Part shown: piece after piece, positions 1 to 8,484 of the stretch
Numbering within the stretch: position 1 is the stretch's first letter
Layout: each line of letters starts with the position of its first letter
Source: Streptomyces sp. f51
GTDB taxonomy: Bacteria > Actinomycetota > Actinomycetes > Streptomycetales > Streptomycetaceae
Direction: 5' to 3'
DNA length: 64,000 bases
Assembly: GCF_037940415.1 (NCBI RefSeq)
Contig: NZ_CP149798.1
Location: 6,915,001-6,979,000 of the forward strand
Notes under the pieces: generated by a model
Seen by the model: the letters and a program-made list of their open reading frames with translations, nothing else
Told to the model about the DNA's origin: nothing
Databases searched by the model: none
Position numbers and translations under genes: made by a program

Positions 1-32
1 CACTCTGAACTCGGCTTCCTGTCCGTGGTGTT

Positions 33-76
33 GACGCGTATGACGCGTATGACGCGTATGAGGCGTATGAGGCGTT
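33..76. repeat. 9-bp tandem repeat, about five copies
   Basis: Five head-to-tail copies of GA(C/G)GCGTAT fill this stretch. The first three read GACGCGTAT and the last two carry GAGGCG. They lie in the gene-poor left end of the window, before the antiporter gene. No function can be assigned. The array may be a slippage-prone microsatellite or the end of an upstream gene that is outside the window. Confidence 0.8.
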
Positions 77-94
77 CGCGGTCCGGCGTCGGGT

Positions 95-136
95 GTGTGG
101 TTCCTTACATGGTGATGACGTGATGGCGAACCACAC
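95..136 (+). other. Inverted repeat, 9-bp perfect stem
   Basis: GTGTGGTTC at 95-103 pairs exactly with GAACCACAC at 128-136 around a 24-base loop. No U-rich tail follows, so it is not a classic terminator. It could be an RNA structure in the antiporter leader or the end of the preceding transcript. The rest of 1-620 holds no gene I can support: ORFs there have poor codon bias and no plausible start. Confidence 0.45.
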
Positions 137-477
137 CCGCCCCGCCCGCATCAGGGGGCACTCTGGTTCCGGGTCGGTGACTCCTGTCCTGGAGAGACAC
201 GGAAACCGCCGGCCACCGCGCCGACCGGCACCGCCGGTTCGTGTCCCGCGGCGAGGGAAGCGGCTGCCGCGGAACAGCGCCCCGGATCACTTCCGGGGCG
301 CCGTGCGTGCCGGGCCGAGGCGAGGACCGCCGGGGCGGCGGGGTCCCGACGCCGGGCCGTTGCTCCGCCTGAGGGACCCGGCTACTCCCAACGGCCGAGC
401 GGGGCGAGTTGGCCGTCGCCGACCCCCGGCGGGAGTGATTGCCTCGGGTGCGGGGCCGCCGCACCCGAAGCCTCCCC

Positions 478-516
478 GGACAGCGGACAGCGGACAGCGG
501 ACAGCGGACGGACAGC
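478..516. repeat. 7-bp tandem repeat GGACAGC
   Basis: GGACAGC occurs four times in a row (478-505). A partial GGAC and a further full copy (510-516) follow. It is about 100 bases upstream of the antiporter start and would fall in its 5' leader or promoter region. Copy-number change here could alter spacing, but nothing shows that it does. Confidence 0.8.
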
Positions 517-620
517 GCGGCGACTCGTACGGTCCTCCTTCATTCGCCCCGGGACGGACTCCCGGACAACGGACCGCGGCGAACCGACCGCCGGCCGAAA
601 CCAGCGGCAGGGAGGCAGCC

Positions 621-2399
621 ATGACGGAGAACCAGATCCTCCAGGGCCTCGGGCTGATCGCCGTCCTGGCCGTCGGCTCCCAGCTCGTGGCGAGCCGGCT
701 GCGCATCCCGGCCCTGATCGTCCTGCTGCCGGTCGGCTTCACCGCGGGCGCGCTCACCGACATCGTCAACCCCGACAAACTGCTGGGAGACGCCTTCTCC
801 CCGATGGTCTCCCTCGCCGTCGCCGTGATCCTCTACGAAGCCGGACTCGGCCTGGACGTCAGCAGACTGCACGGACATATGCACCGGGTCGTGGCCCGGC
901 TCATCTGGATCGGCGTCCTGATCACCTGGGCCGTCACCGCCGTGCTCGCGGTACCGCTGCTGGGCCTGTCGAAGAGCTCGGCGGTCATGCTCGGCGTGAT
1001 CCTCGTCGTCTCGGGACCCACCGTCGTCGGCCCCCTGCTCCACTTCGTGCGCCCGACCGAACGCCTCCAGCGGATCCTGATCTGGGAGGGCTCGCTGATC
1101 GATCCGGTCGGCGGCATCCTCGGCGCCCTCGTCTTCCACGCCGTCGTCGCGAGCGGCAGCAGCGACGTGCGGGGCAAGATCGGCCAGTTCGTGGCGAGTT
1201 CGGCCGTCGGACTGATCGGGGGAGCGGTGGGCGCCGCCGTCCTGTGGCTCCTCCTGACCCGGCTGCACCTGGGCGAGGTCCTGGGCACCACGGCGCAACT
1301 CGCCGCCGCGGTCGGCGTGGCGGCCCTGTGCGACGCGATCCGGGACGACACCGGGCTCATCGCCGCGATCGTGATGGGGATGGCCCTCGCCAATCTGCCG
1401 GGTGTCGCCCTCCCGGCGCGCCGCCCCTTCCTGGAGACCCTGGTCTCGCTGATCATCGGGCTGCTGTTCATCTCGATCTCGGCCACGGTCACCCCCGCGT
1501 CCCTGCGCCACATCATCCTGCCCACGCTCGGTCTCGTCGCCGCCCTGGTCCTGGTGGTCAGACCCCTGGTCGCCCTGCTGTCTACCGTCCGGACCGATCT
1601 GCCGCGCGGCGAGCGGGCGTTCATCGGCTGGATGGCCCCGCGCGGCATCGTCGCCGCGTCCACCGCCTCGACCTTCTCGGCCACGCTCGTGGCCGATCAC
1701 GTGGGCGGCGCCCAGAAGATCCTGCCCGCCACCTTCCTGGTGATCGTCGCCACGGTGACGCTGTACGGGCTGAGCGCGCACCCCGTCGCCCGGCGCCTCG
1801 GCGTGCTGCGCCCCGCGCGGGCCCGCCCGCTGCTCGTGGGCGGCGACCCCTGGGCGGTCGACCTGGGCCGCGCGCTGCGCTCCGCCGGTCTCGACGTGCT
1901 GATGTGGGCCGGACGGGAGGAGCAGCGCGACCGGATCAGGGACGCGGGGCTCGGCCTGGCCCCGGGTGAGCTGCTCGCCGCGGCCACCGGCGAGGGGGCG
2001 GAGCTGGAGGGGATCACCGGCGTTCTGCTGCTCACCGAGGAGGACGACTTCAACGCGCTGGCCTCGGAGACCCTGCGCGGCACGGTCGACGGCTTCGTCC
2101 ACCGGCTGGGGCCGCCCGGTCTCAGCCACGGCGTGGTCGCCCCCTACACGAGCGGTGACACCCTGTTCGGGGCCGGGCTGAGCAGACTCGAACTGGCCCG
2201 CCGCTACGCGAACGGCGCCCGGATCGTCTCCCGGTCCACCGGGGCCGGCCTTCCGGACGGACACACGCTGCTGTTCCTCGTACGCCCCGACGGGCGGCTC
2301 GACCCCGTCACCGACACCCGTACCCCGCGGCCGGGGCCGCGTGACACCGCGATCCTGCTCGGTCCGGCCCGGACACCGGAGCCCGTGCGGCCGGGCTGA
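621..2399 (+). CDS. Cation:proton antiporter (CPA1 family) with C-terminal RCK-like domain
   Basis: A 592-aa integral membrane antiporter, probably exchanging Na+ or K+ for H+. Residues 1 to about 400 form a run of about twelve hydrophobic segments. These include a GSLIDPVGG motif near residue 160, in the place of the acidic ion-binding motif of CPA1 exchangers. The last 190 residues are cytosolic and resemble a TrkA-N/RCK module, here without a clear GxGxxG. The ATG at 621 follows GGAGGCAGCC; the longer upstream frame has non-coding composition and is rejected. The ion specificity cannot be read from the sequence. RCK-type tails in such transporters often sense nucleotides; that is family knowledge, not seen here. 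Confidence 0.88.
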   Translation: MTENQILQGLGLIAVLAVGSQLVASRLRIPALIVLLPVGFTAGALTDIVNPDKLLGDAFSPMVSLAVAVILYEAGLGLDVSRLHGHMHRVVARLIWIGVLITWAVTAVLAVPLLGLSKSSAVMLGVILVVSGPTVVGPLLHFVRPTERLQRILIWEGSLIDPVGGILGALVFHAVVASGSSDVRGKIGQFVASSAVGLIGGAVGAAVLWLLLTRLHLGEVLGTTAQLAAAVGVAALCDAIRDDTGLIAAIVMGMALANLPGVALPARRPFLETLVSLIIGLLFISISATVTPASLRHIILPTLGLVAALVLVVRPLVALLSTVRTDLPRGERAFIGWMAPRGIVAASTASTFSATLVADHVGGAQKILPATFLVIVATVTLYGLSAHPVARRLGVLRPARARPLLVGGDPWAVDLGRALRSAGLDVLMWAGREEQRDRIRDAGLGLAPGELLAAATGEGAELEGITGVLLLTEEDDFNALASETLRGTVDGFVHRLGPPGLSHGVVAPYTSGDTLFGAGLSRLELARRYANGARIVSRSTGAGLPDGHTLLFLVRPDGRLDPVTDTRTPRPGPRDTAILLGPARTPEPVRPG

Positions 2400-2495
2400 C
2401 GGTGTGCGGCGCGGCCCGCACCCCGACGGCCCCGCCGGCCTCGTACGACACCAACGGTCGAGCGTGGATTGCGCTCCGCCCTCCGGCTGGATCTC

Positions 2496-2939
2496 ATGGT
2501 TGTCATGCAGCGACAAGATTCCGAGCCAGACGACCTCGTACCGCCGATGGAGCGCTCGCACTGGGTGGCCTTCGCCGGAGTCCTGCTGATGGTCAGTGCT
2601 CTGTTCAACCTCCTCACCGGCTTCGTGGCGGTCTTCAACCACGGCTACTACTCGAAGGTGTACTCCGGGGGCAACCGGTTGCTGATCCTCAACTACACCG
2701 CCTGGGGCTGGATCTTCGTCGCCATCGGCATCGTCATGGCGGTGCTGAGCCTCGGTGTGCTCGTGGGCTCCAGGGGCGCGCGGCTGGCGGGTGTCTGCCT
2801 GGCCGCGTTCTGTCTGGTCGCGCAGATGATCTTCCTGCCGGTCTACCCGTGGTGGTCGCTGTTCACGATGCTCGTGTCCCTGCTGGTCATCTACGGGCTG
2901 CTGGCCGAGCCGAAGCACGTGCACGGGGCGCGGGTGTAG
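2496..2939 (+). CDS. DUF7144-like small membrane protein
   Basis: A 147-aa protein with four predicted transmembrane helices after a short charged N-terminus (MERSHWVAFAGVLLMVSALF, then YSKVYSGGNRLLILNYTAWG). Tryptophan- and tyrosine-rich loops and the AWGWIF segment fit the DUF7144 family common in Streptomyces. No enzymatic motif is visible. A TTG at 2469 and an ATG at 2505 are in frame. I chose the ATG at 2496 because the first codons of the longer form are poor in coding character, but no strong ribosome site settles it. It follows the antiporter in the same direction. Confidence 0.75.
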   Translation: MVVMQRQDSEPDDLVPPMERSHWVAFAGVLLMVSALFNLLTGFVAVFNHGYYSKVYSGGNRLLILNYTAWGWIFVAIGIVMAVLSLGVLVGSRGARLAGVCLAAFCLVAQMIFLPVYPWWSLFTMLVSLLVIYGLLAEPKHVHGARV

Positions 2940-3046
2940 CCGGACACGACCTCGGGCCGTACCGGCGGCGCAACCGCCCGGGCGCCCCCGCCCGAGTGCC
3001 TCGCCGGGTGGGACGGCGGCCGTGATCAGCGACAGAAGGTACCCGC

Positions 3047-4000
3047 ATGGACCTGATCCATGTGCGCATGGTGAGTCCCGCCGCGCTGACCGGCGCCGTG
3101 ACCGCCCTGCTCGCGGCCGACCCCTGTGTCGTGAACCTCGTGGTGCAGCCCGGCGCCGCCCGGAAGCCGGACGGCGACGCCCTCGCCTGCGACGTGCTGA
3201 CCGGAGGGGCGAACAACGTCCTGCGCGGACTGCGGGAGCTGCGCCTCGACGAGGTGGGCTCCGTCGTCATCGAGCCCGTGGACATGGCGTTCACCGGCCA
3301 CGCCAGGCGGGCGGGCGCCGAGCGGCTCGGGGTGCTGTCCCGGGCGCCGGTCTGGGAGGAGGTCGAGGCCCGGATCCGCGCGCAGGGCACGTACGCGCCG
3401 AGCTTCTACCTCTACCTGGTGGTCGCGGGTCTCATCGGAGCGGTCGGCATCGTCACCAACTCCCAGATCCTCATCGTCGCGGCGATGGTCGTCGGACCCG
3501 AGTACGGTGCCATCGTGAGCGTCGCGCTCGGCATCGACCGGCGCTCGGGGAGGCGGGTCCGCGAAGGGCTGACCGCCCTGGCGGCCGGGTTCGCGCTGGC
3601 GATCGCCGTCACGTTCCTCTTCGCCCTGATGATCCGCGGCTTCGGTCTGGAGTCCAGGGCGTTCGACCTGAACGTACGCCCGGTCTCGCGTCTCATCTCC
3701 ACACCGGACTTCTTCTCGTTCGCGGTCGCCACGCTGGCCGGCATCGTCGGCGTCGTCTCCCTGAGCGAGGCCAGGACGAGCGCCCTGCTGGGTGTCTTCA
3801 TCTCCGTCACCACCATCCCGGCCGCGGCCGACCTCAGCGTCTCCGCCGCCTTCGGCAGCTGGACCGAGGCGCGCGGGTCGTTCGTCCAACTCCTCATCAA
3901 CGTGACCGTGTTGATCGTGGTGGGCGCGCTCACGCTGCGGGGCCAGCGGGCCGTCTGGCGCATGGCGGGCAGCCGCGAACGCGGCCGGGTCCGCGGGTGA
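3047..4000 (+). CDS. DUF389 domain-containing membrane protein
   Basis: A 317-aa protein. Residues 1-100 are a soluble, ferredoxin-fold-like segment. The rest has six hydrophobic helices, beginning with SFYLYLVVAGLIGAVGIVTN and including the typical DUF389 sequence ILIVAAMVVGPEYGAIVSVA. The family is widespread (TIGR00341/DUF389) and biochemically uncharacterised, so no substrate is proposed. The ATG at 3047 follows AGAAGGTACCC. The gene stands co-directional with the antiporter and the small membrane protein. Confidence 0.85.
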   Translation: MDLIHVRMVSPAALTGAVTALLAADPCVVNLVVQPGAARKPDGDALACDVLTGGANNVLRGLRELRLDEVGSVVIEPVDMAFTGHARRAGAERLGVLSRAPVWEEVEARIRAQGTYAPSFYLYLVVAGLIGAVGIVTNSQILIVAAMVVGPEYGAIVSVALGIDRRSGRRVREGLTALAAGFALAIAVTFLFALMIRGFGLESRAFDLNVRPVSRLISTPDFFSFAVATLAGIVGVVSLSEARTSALLGVFISVTTIPAAADLSVSAAFGSWTEARGSFVQLLINVTVLIVVGALTLRGQRAVWRMAGSRERGRVRG

Positions 4001-4072
4001 GGGCACCGGCCCGCGAGGGCGCGCGGAGCGAGGACGTCCGGTTCGGTCCGGGGGAGGTGGCAGACTGGCGCC

Positions 4073-5056
4073 ATGGACGAGCGCGCATTCGACAGGTCGG
4101 GCCAGCATGCTTCCGTCATCGGTCTCGGCACCTGGCAACTGGGAGCCGACTGGGGCGACGTGAGCGACAAGGACGCCTTGGCCGTGCTGGAGACGGCGGC
4201 CGAGTCGGGAGTGACCTTCTTCGACACCGCCGACGTGTACGGCGACGGGCGGAGCGAGGAGACCATCGCGGGCTTCCTGCGCGGGCGGCCGGACCTGCAC
4301 GTCATGGTCGCCACCAAGATGGGCCGCCGTGCCGACCAGGTCCCGGAGAACTACGTCCTGGACAACTTCCGTGCCTGGAACGACCGTTCACGCCGCAACC
4401 TCGGCGTCGACCGCCTCGACCTGGTGCAGCTGCACTGTCCGCCGACCTCCGTCTACTCCTCGGACGCGGTGTACGACGCCCTCGACACGATGGTCGAGGA
4501 GGAGCGGATCGCGGCGTACGGCGTGAGCGTCGAGACCTGTGACGAGGCCCTGGCCGCCATCGCCCGCCCGAACGTGGCGAGCGTCCAGATCATCCTCAAC
4601 CCCTTCCGTATGAAGCCCCTGCGCCAGGTGCTGCCGGCCGCCCGGGAGGCGGGCGTCGGCATCATCGCGCGCGTGCCGCTGGCCTCCGGGCTGCTCTCCG
4701 GCAAGTACACCAAGGACACCGTCTTCGCCGCCGACGACCACCGGACGTACAACCGCCACGGCGAGGCCTTCGACCAGGGCGAGACCTTCTCCGGTGTCGA
4801 CTTCGCGACGGGCGTCGAGGCCGCGGCCGAGTTCTCCGCCCTGGCTCCCGAGGGGTACACGCCGGCCCAGCTGGCGCTGCGGTGGATCATCGCGCAGCCC
4901 GGCGTGACCACGGTCATCCCCGGAGCCAGGTCGCCCCAGCAGGCCCACGCCAACGCGGAGGCCGCGAAGCTGCCGGAGCTGTCCCGCGCGACGCTGGACG
5001 CCATCGACGAGCTCTACGACCGCCGGATCAAGGAGCAGGTCGAGAGCCGCTGGTGA
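4073..5056 (+). CDS. Aldo/keto reductase
   Basis: A 327-aa NADPH-dependent oxidoreductase with a TIM-barrel fold. The catalytic tetrad is recognisable: the Asp and Tyr in FFDTADVYGDGRSEET, the Lys in VATKMGRR and the His in LVQLHCPP. The NADP-binding end of the barrel appears as TTVIPGARSPQQAHAN. Length is normal for the family. The start ATG follows GGGGGAGGTGG. The substrate is unknown. The gene ends just before a repeat-rich convergent intergenic stretch. Confidence 0.92.
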   Translation: MDERAFDRSGQHASVIGLGTWQLGADWGDVSDKDALAVLETAAESGVTFFDTADVYGDGRSEETIAGFLRGRPDLHVMVATKMGRRADQVPENYVLDNFRAWNDRSRRNLGVDRLDLVQLHCPPTSVYSSDAVYDALDTMVEEERIAAYGVSVETCDEALAAIARPNVASVQIILNPFRMKPLRQVLPAAREAGVGIIARVPLASGLLSGKYTKDTVFAADDHRTYNRHGEAFDQGETFSGVDFATGVEAAAEFSALAPEGYTPAQLALRWIIAQPGVTTVIPGARSPQQAHANAEAAKLPELSRATLDAIDELYDRRIKEQVESRW

Positions 5057-5073
5057 CAGCGGGCCGGACCCGC

Positions 5074-5215
5074 GCCGTCCGGCCCCCCCCCAACGGACCC
5101 AGGCCGTCCGGCCCCCACCGGACCCCACGCCGTCCGGCCCCCTCGCCGGATCCCGCGCCGTCCGGCCCCCCGCTGGACCCAGGCCGTCCGGCCCCGCCGT
5201 GCCCGCGTCGTCCGG
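5074..5215. repeat. Degenerate 24-29 bp repeat, six copies of GCCGTCCGG
   Basis: GCCGTCCGG(CCCC) recurs at 5074, 5103, 5129, 5157 and 5183, and a variant GTCGTCCGG at 5207. Each copy is separated by 15-20 bases of C-rich sequence, often containing a partly complementary CCGGA or TGGAC. The array lies in the gap between the convergent aldo/keto reductase and DUF2238 genes. It could fold into stacked hairpins and stop transcription from both sides, but no single classic terminator is present. Confidence 0.75.
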
Positions 5216-5255
5216 TCCTCACCGTGCCCCCGCCGTCCCGCGGCGCCGACGGCCC

Positions 5256-5939
5256 TCAGTTCCCGGAGGGCCGCGGCGCCGCGAGCGCGTCGAGCTGCCG
5301 GTCGTGCACCCGGCCGAGCACCAGCACCGAGACGGTCGCGCCGATCAGGGCGCAGAACATGTCCCACTGGGTGTCCCACACATCGCCCTGGGTGGCCAGG
5401 AAGGCGTCGGCGCCATGGCCGCCGATCACGGCTGCCGCCCACTCGAACATCTCGAACAGGGCGCTGAAGGCGAGGCACGCGCACACCGTGAGCGGAGCCA
5501 GCCACCTGCTTCCGCGCAGCGGTGACGTCCTGCTCAGCACCTCCCGCACCAGGACGGCCGGTACGAAGCCCTGCATGAGATGCCCGAACCGGTCGTACGG
5601 ATTGCGGTCGAGCCCGAACGTGTCGCGCACCCAGTCGCCCAACGGCACCTGCGCGTACGTGTAGTGGCCGCCCACCGCGAGCACCAGCGCGTGCGCCGCG
5701 AGCAGGCAGTACAGCAGGCTCGTCAGCGGGAACCGCCGTCTGCCGAGTACCACCAGCGGCAGCCCGACCAGCACCCACACGGTCTCCAGCAGCCAGGTCG
5801 TCCCGTCCTTGGCGTGCCACGCGGAGAGTGCCATGCCCGCGACGACCACCGCGAGGAGCGCGGCCGGAAGGGCCCCGCCCGGGGCGCGCTTCGAGGGCGT
5901 GTGGATCCGGCCGTGCGGTGCGAGGGCTGATCCGGGCAT
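5256..5939 (-). CDS. DUF2238 (YjdF-like) membrane protein
   Basis: A 227-aa polytopic membrane protein. The family signature is clear: YDRFGHLMQGFVPA followed later by FEMFEWAAAVIGG and WDTQWDMFCALIGA, conserved polar and acidic residues within helices. About five to six helices are predicted. The ATG at 5939 is preceded on its strand by AGGAGGCCGC, so the longer frame beginning at 5996 is rejected. Function is unknown in the family. It converges on the aldo/keto reductase. Confidence 0.85.
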   Translation of the reverse strand: MPGSALAPHGRIHTPSKRAPGGALPAALLAVVVAGMALSAWHAKDGTTWLLETVWVLVGLPLVVLGRRRFPLTSLLYCLLAAHALVLAVGGHYTYAQVPLGDWVRDTFGLDRNPYDRFGHLMQGFVPAVLVREVLSRTSPLRGSRWLAPLTVCACLAFSALFEMFEWAAAVIGGHGADAFLATQGDVWDTQWDMFCALIGATVSVLVLGRVHDRQLDALAAPRPSGN

Positions 5940-6041
5940 GGCGGCCTCCTTGGTCCAGGTGGGCCCCATCGTGGTGCACCCCGTGGGCGGTGACATGAGT
6001 ACGGGTACTCAGCCGGGCCCTCGCACATCCGTCCGGCGGGC

Positions 6042-7070
6042 TCACTCTCGTCCGGCCGCCCCGCGCAGTGCCGCGATGGCCGTGCCGATCGCCTGCTGGA
6101 GCTCCTCCAGGCGCTGCACCATGTCGTCCTCGTAGATGTCGTCGGCGTCGTCGAAGGTCAGCTCCTCGAACACCTTCGTGGCCTTCTGGAGGCTGCTGTA
6201 GAACTTCGTCCGGCGTTCCTGGACGCGCAGTTCGGGGTCGGCCTCCACCGTCTCGACGACGAGGTTCTTCATCGTGTCGTACGCCTCCGTGGCCCACTCG
6301 CCCGCGTCCTCGCCCTCGTCGAGCTCGTCGAGGAGGGACAGATGCCGCTCGGCCTCGGAACGCAGCTCGGCCGGGGCGTCGAGGGTCTGCCCGGCCGGCG
6401 TCCTGATCTGCCCCTTCTCCGCGATCTGGCGCACATAGCCGATGCGGTCGGCCGCCCTGTTCTCGGTGGCGACCGCCTTCTTCAGTTCGTCCGTGCGGGC
6501 GATGTCACGGGCCAACTCGGTCTGGAGCGCCGGGTCTTCCTTCACGCGGTCGAGCAGGGCGGCCCGCGCGGCCTTCGCCGTGGAGGGGTCGGCGAGGATC
6601 GCGGCCCGCAGCGCGGTCGGGTTCTCGGCCACCTCCAGGGCCTTGGTGGGGCGGATTCCCTCGGCCTCGGCCGCCTCCGAGATGGCGGCGCCGCGCTCGG
6701 ACGCGGCGCTCGAACGTGAGGCGTAGTAGGCCGACCAGCCGTCCCCGTCCGGGAGTTCGACGTCCGCGCCGGGCATCAGGGTCTCGAAATGGGGAACCAG
6801 TCCGTCGTCCGCGGCCCTGTCCCAGGCCTTGTAGTAGCGCATCACCCGCTCCGGCGAGCATCCGGCCAGCTCCGCGAACTCCTTCGCGGACACCTTCTCC
6901 GTCTCGTCCGCGGACTGCCCGCCGGGGCGGACGCTGCGCGCCACCTTGAGCGCGAAGGCCCAGCCGCCGTTGCGTGCGTAGGCGCCGAAGTCCCGTGCGT
7001 CGCGTGCGACGAGGGCCTGCGCGTCGGCCCGTACGGCGGATTCTTCGGACGAGGTGATGGCTGCGGTCAC
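6042..7070 (-). CDS. Conserved actinomycete protein of unknown function, 342 aa
   Basis: I do not recognise a characterised family. The protein is soluble, acidic and almost wholly helical. Residues 45-100 contain a helix-turn-helix-like stretch, SAKEFAELAGCSPERVMRYY, that could bind DNA. The middle (about 140-215) is Ala/Asp/Glu-rich helix, and the C-terminus (270-340) looks like a coiled coil. No signal peptide or membrane segment is present. The GTG start at 7070 is preceded by AGGAGAG six bases upstream. It is divergent from the graspetide genes, sharing a 253-bp, relatively AT-rich intergenic region with them. A DNA-associated role is only a guess. Confidence 0.7.
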   Translation of the reverse strand: MTAAITSSEESAVRADAQALVARDARDFGAYARNGGWAFALKVARSVRPGGQSADETEKVSAKEFAELAGCSPERVMRYYKAWDRAADDGLVPHFETLMPGADVELPDGDGWSAYYASRSSAASERGAAISEAAEAEGIRPTKALEVAENPTALRAAILADPSTAKAARAALLDRVKEDPALQTELARDIARTDELKKAVATENRAADRIGYVRQIAEKGQIRTPAGQTLDAPAELRSEAERHLSLLDELDEGEDAGEWATEAYDTMKNLVVETVEADPELRVQERRTKFYSSLQKATKVFEELTFDDADDIYEDDMVQRLEELQQAIGTAIAALRGAAGRE

Positions 7071-7323
7071 CGGGAACTCTCCTGGGATGGTGGGGCGTTG
7101 ATGTCACAGAGGATGAAGCTATGGCCTAAGGTCTGCGTGGAATCAAGGAGACACGCGGAGACCGCGAACCAAGCGGACACCCCAGTAAATCCGAAATGTG
7201 CAAGCTCAGAAACGACGCGATGTGATGACCTTCACCCCGATGTGGCAGAAAGTGATGAATTCCTTACGGCCGTGTCACGTACGGGTGTGTATTGGCCATC
7301 GCGCGACCGCGGGAGGATCTTTC

Positions 7324-7515
7324 GTGCGACCGTTCACTCTCAACTACGCCCGGCCGTCAGGGCAGTCGGCCGCAATACCCCCGTACCACTTCGACGTGTC
7401 CCTGCAACTGAACGTGCTGCCGGACGGCAGACCGGCCGTCAGTGATCGCGCGCTGCTGATGGCGACCGGCACCACGACGTCGACCGCCGGTTCCCAGACG
7501 CACTTCGACGACTGA
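7324..7515 (+). CDS. tgmA: Graspetide precursor peptide (putative ATP-grasp-modified RiPP)
   Basis: A 63-residue peptide starting at a GTG eight bases after GGGAGGA. The leader begins MRPFTLNYARP, and the middle has VSLQLNVLPDGRPAV, both typical of the TIGR04186-type ATP-grasp target peptides. The last 15 residues, GTTTSTAGSQTHFDD, form a plausible core: clustered Thr/Ser donors followed by C-terminal Asp acceptors for ester cross-links. There is no cysteine. The upstream in-frame GTG at 7198 would add 42 residues unlike any leader and is rejected. The maturase gene begins 14 bases after the stop. Which residues are linked cannot be read from the sequence. Confidence 0.87.
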   Translation: MRPFTLNYARPSGQSAAIPPYHFDVSLQLNVLPDGRPAVSDRALLMATGTTTSTAGSQTHFDD

Positions 7516-7529
7516 CGGATGCCGCGCGC

Positions 7530-8483
7530 ATGACGGTTCTCATACTCACGGCCGAACAGGACGTCACCGCCGACATGGTGGTCGCGCGACTGCACGATCG
7601 GGGCGTGCCCATGGTGCGCCTCGATCCCGCCGACCTGCCCGGCAAGGCGGTGCTGTCAGCCGACTACGCCCACGGCGACTTCGACGGCTATCTGTCGGTC
7701 AACGGCCATGTGCTCAGCATGGGGGGCCTGCGCTCCGTGTGGGTGCGCAGACCGGGCGAGCCGGCGGCCCATGCCGCCGAACCCTCGGCCTGGCTCACCG
7801 CCGAGACCAGGCAGGCCCTGTTCGGCATGCTCTACTCCGCCTCGACCCGCTGGATGAACCACCCGCGCCGCGCCGAACAGGCCCGGCACAAGCCCTGGCA
7901 GCTGCGGGTGGCCCACACCAGCAGATTCGCCGTGCCGCCCACCGTCATCACGACCGCTCCCCGGGTGGCTCAGCAGTTCGTCCAGGAACACGGGGACGTG
8001 GTGGTGAAATCGGCCTCCGGGCCGCCGCCGGGCCAGCCTCCGGCGGCCCTGCCCACCACACTGGTCGGACCCGGCACGGACTTCTCCGGAGTGGCGGCCG
8101 GTCCCGCGCTGCTCCAGCGCTACATCCCCAAACGCGCCGACATCCGGCTCACCGGGATCGGGACCCGGCTGTTCGCCGCCCGCAAGGCCGCCGAGCCGGG
8201 GCAGGTCGACGGCCGGTTCGGTGAGACGGAGAACGGCTGGGAACCCACACCGGTGCCCCAGGGCATCGCCCGCTCGGTCCACGACTATCTCGCCTTCACC
8301 GGACTCGCCTACGCGGCTTTCGACTTCGCCGAGGACGCGGACGGCATCTGGTGGTTCCTGGAGTGCAACCAGGGAGGCCAGTTCGGCTTCATCGAGCTGG
8401 AGACGGGACAGCCCATCGCCGACGAGGTCGCCGTGTGGCTGGCGCAGCGAAGGCCGGGCCTGCGCATCCCGGAAGGACACTGA
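7530..8483 (+). CDS. tgmB: ATP-grasp graspetide maturase (ester/amide-forming ligase)
   Basis: A 317-aa ATP-grasp enzyme, expected to join Thr/Ser hydroxyls of the neighbouring precursor to Asp/Glu side chains using ATP. Diagnostic segments are SVWVRRPGEP in the pre-ATP-grasp region, WMNHPRRAEQARHKPWQL, the nucleotide-binding lysine in VVVKSASG, LLQRYIPKRADIRLTGIG, and the metal/ATP site DFAEDADGIWWFLECNQGG. These match the SAV_5884-type family (TIGR04187). The gene follows tgmA by 14 bp and is probably cotranscribed. A third gene, the tgmC methyltransferase, often follows in actinomycetes but is absent here. Confidence 0.9.
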   Translation: MTVLILTAEQDVTADMVVARLHDRGVPMVRLDPADLPGKAVLSADYAHGDFDGYLSVNGHVLSMGGLRSVWVRRPGEPAAHAAEPSAWLTAETRQALFGMLYSASTRWMNHPRRAEQARHKPWQLRVAHTSRFAVPPTVITTAPRVAQQFVQEHGDVVVKSASGPPPGQPPAALPTTLVGPGTDFSGVAAGPALLQRYIPKRADIRLTGIGTRLFAARKAAEPGQVDGRFGETENGWEPTPVPQGIARSVHDYLAFTGLAYAAFDFAEDADGIWWFLECNQGGQFGFIELETGQPIADEVAVWLAQRRPGLRIPEGH

Positions 8484-8484
8484 C

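Noticed and set aside
33..76. A CRISPR array at the left end
   Set aside because: The units are 9 bp with no spacers. It is a microsatellite.
180..620. A possible cyclic-di-AMP or other riboswitch before the antiporter
   Set aside because: I could not find the conserved core by eye. Only simple repeats and a single hairpin are supported.
540..2924. A 794-aa minus-strand ORF opposite the antiporter
   Set aside because: It is rich in Gln, Asp, Gly and Arg with no domain. Its third-position GC follows the opposite strand. It is a shadow of the real gene.
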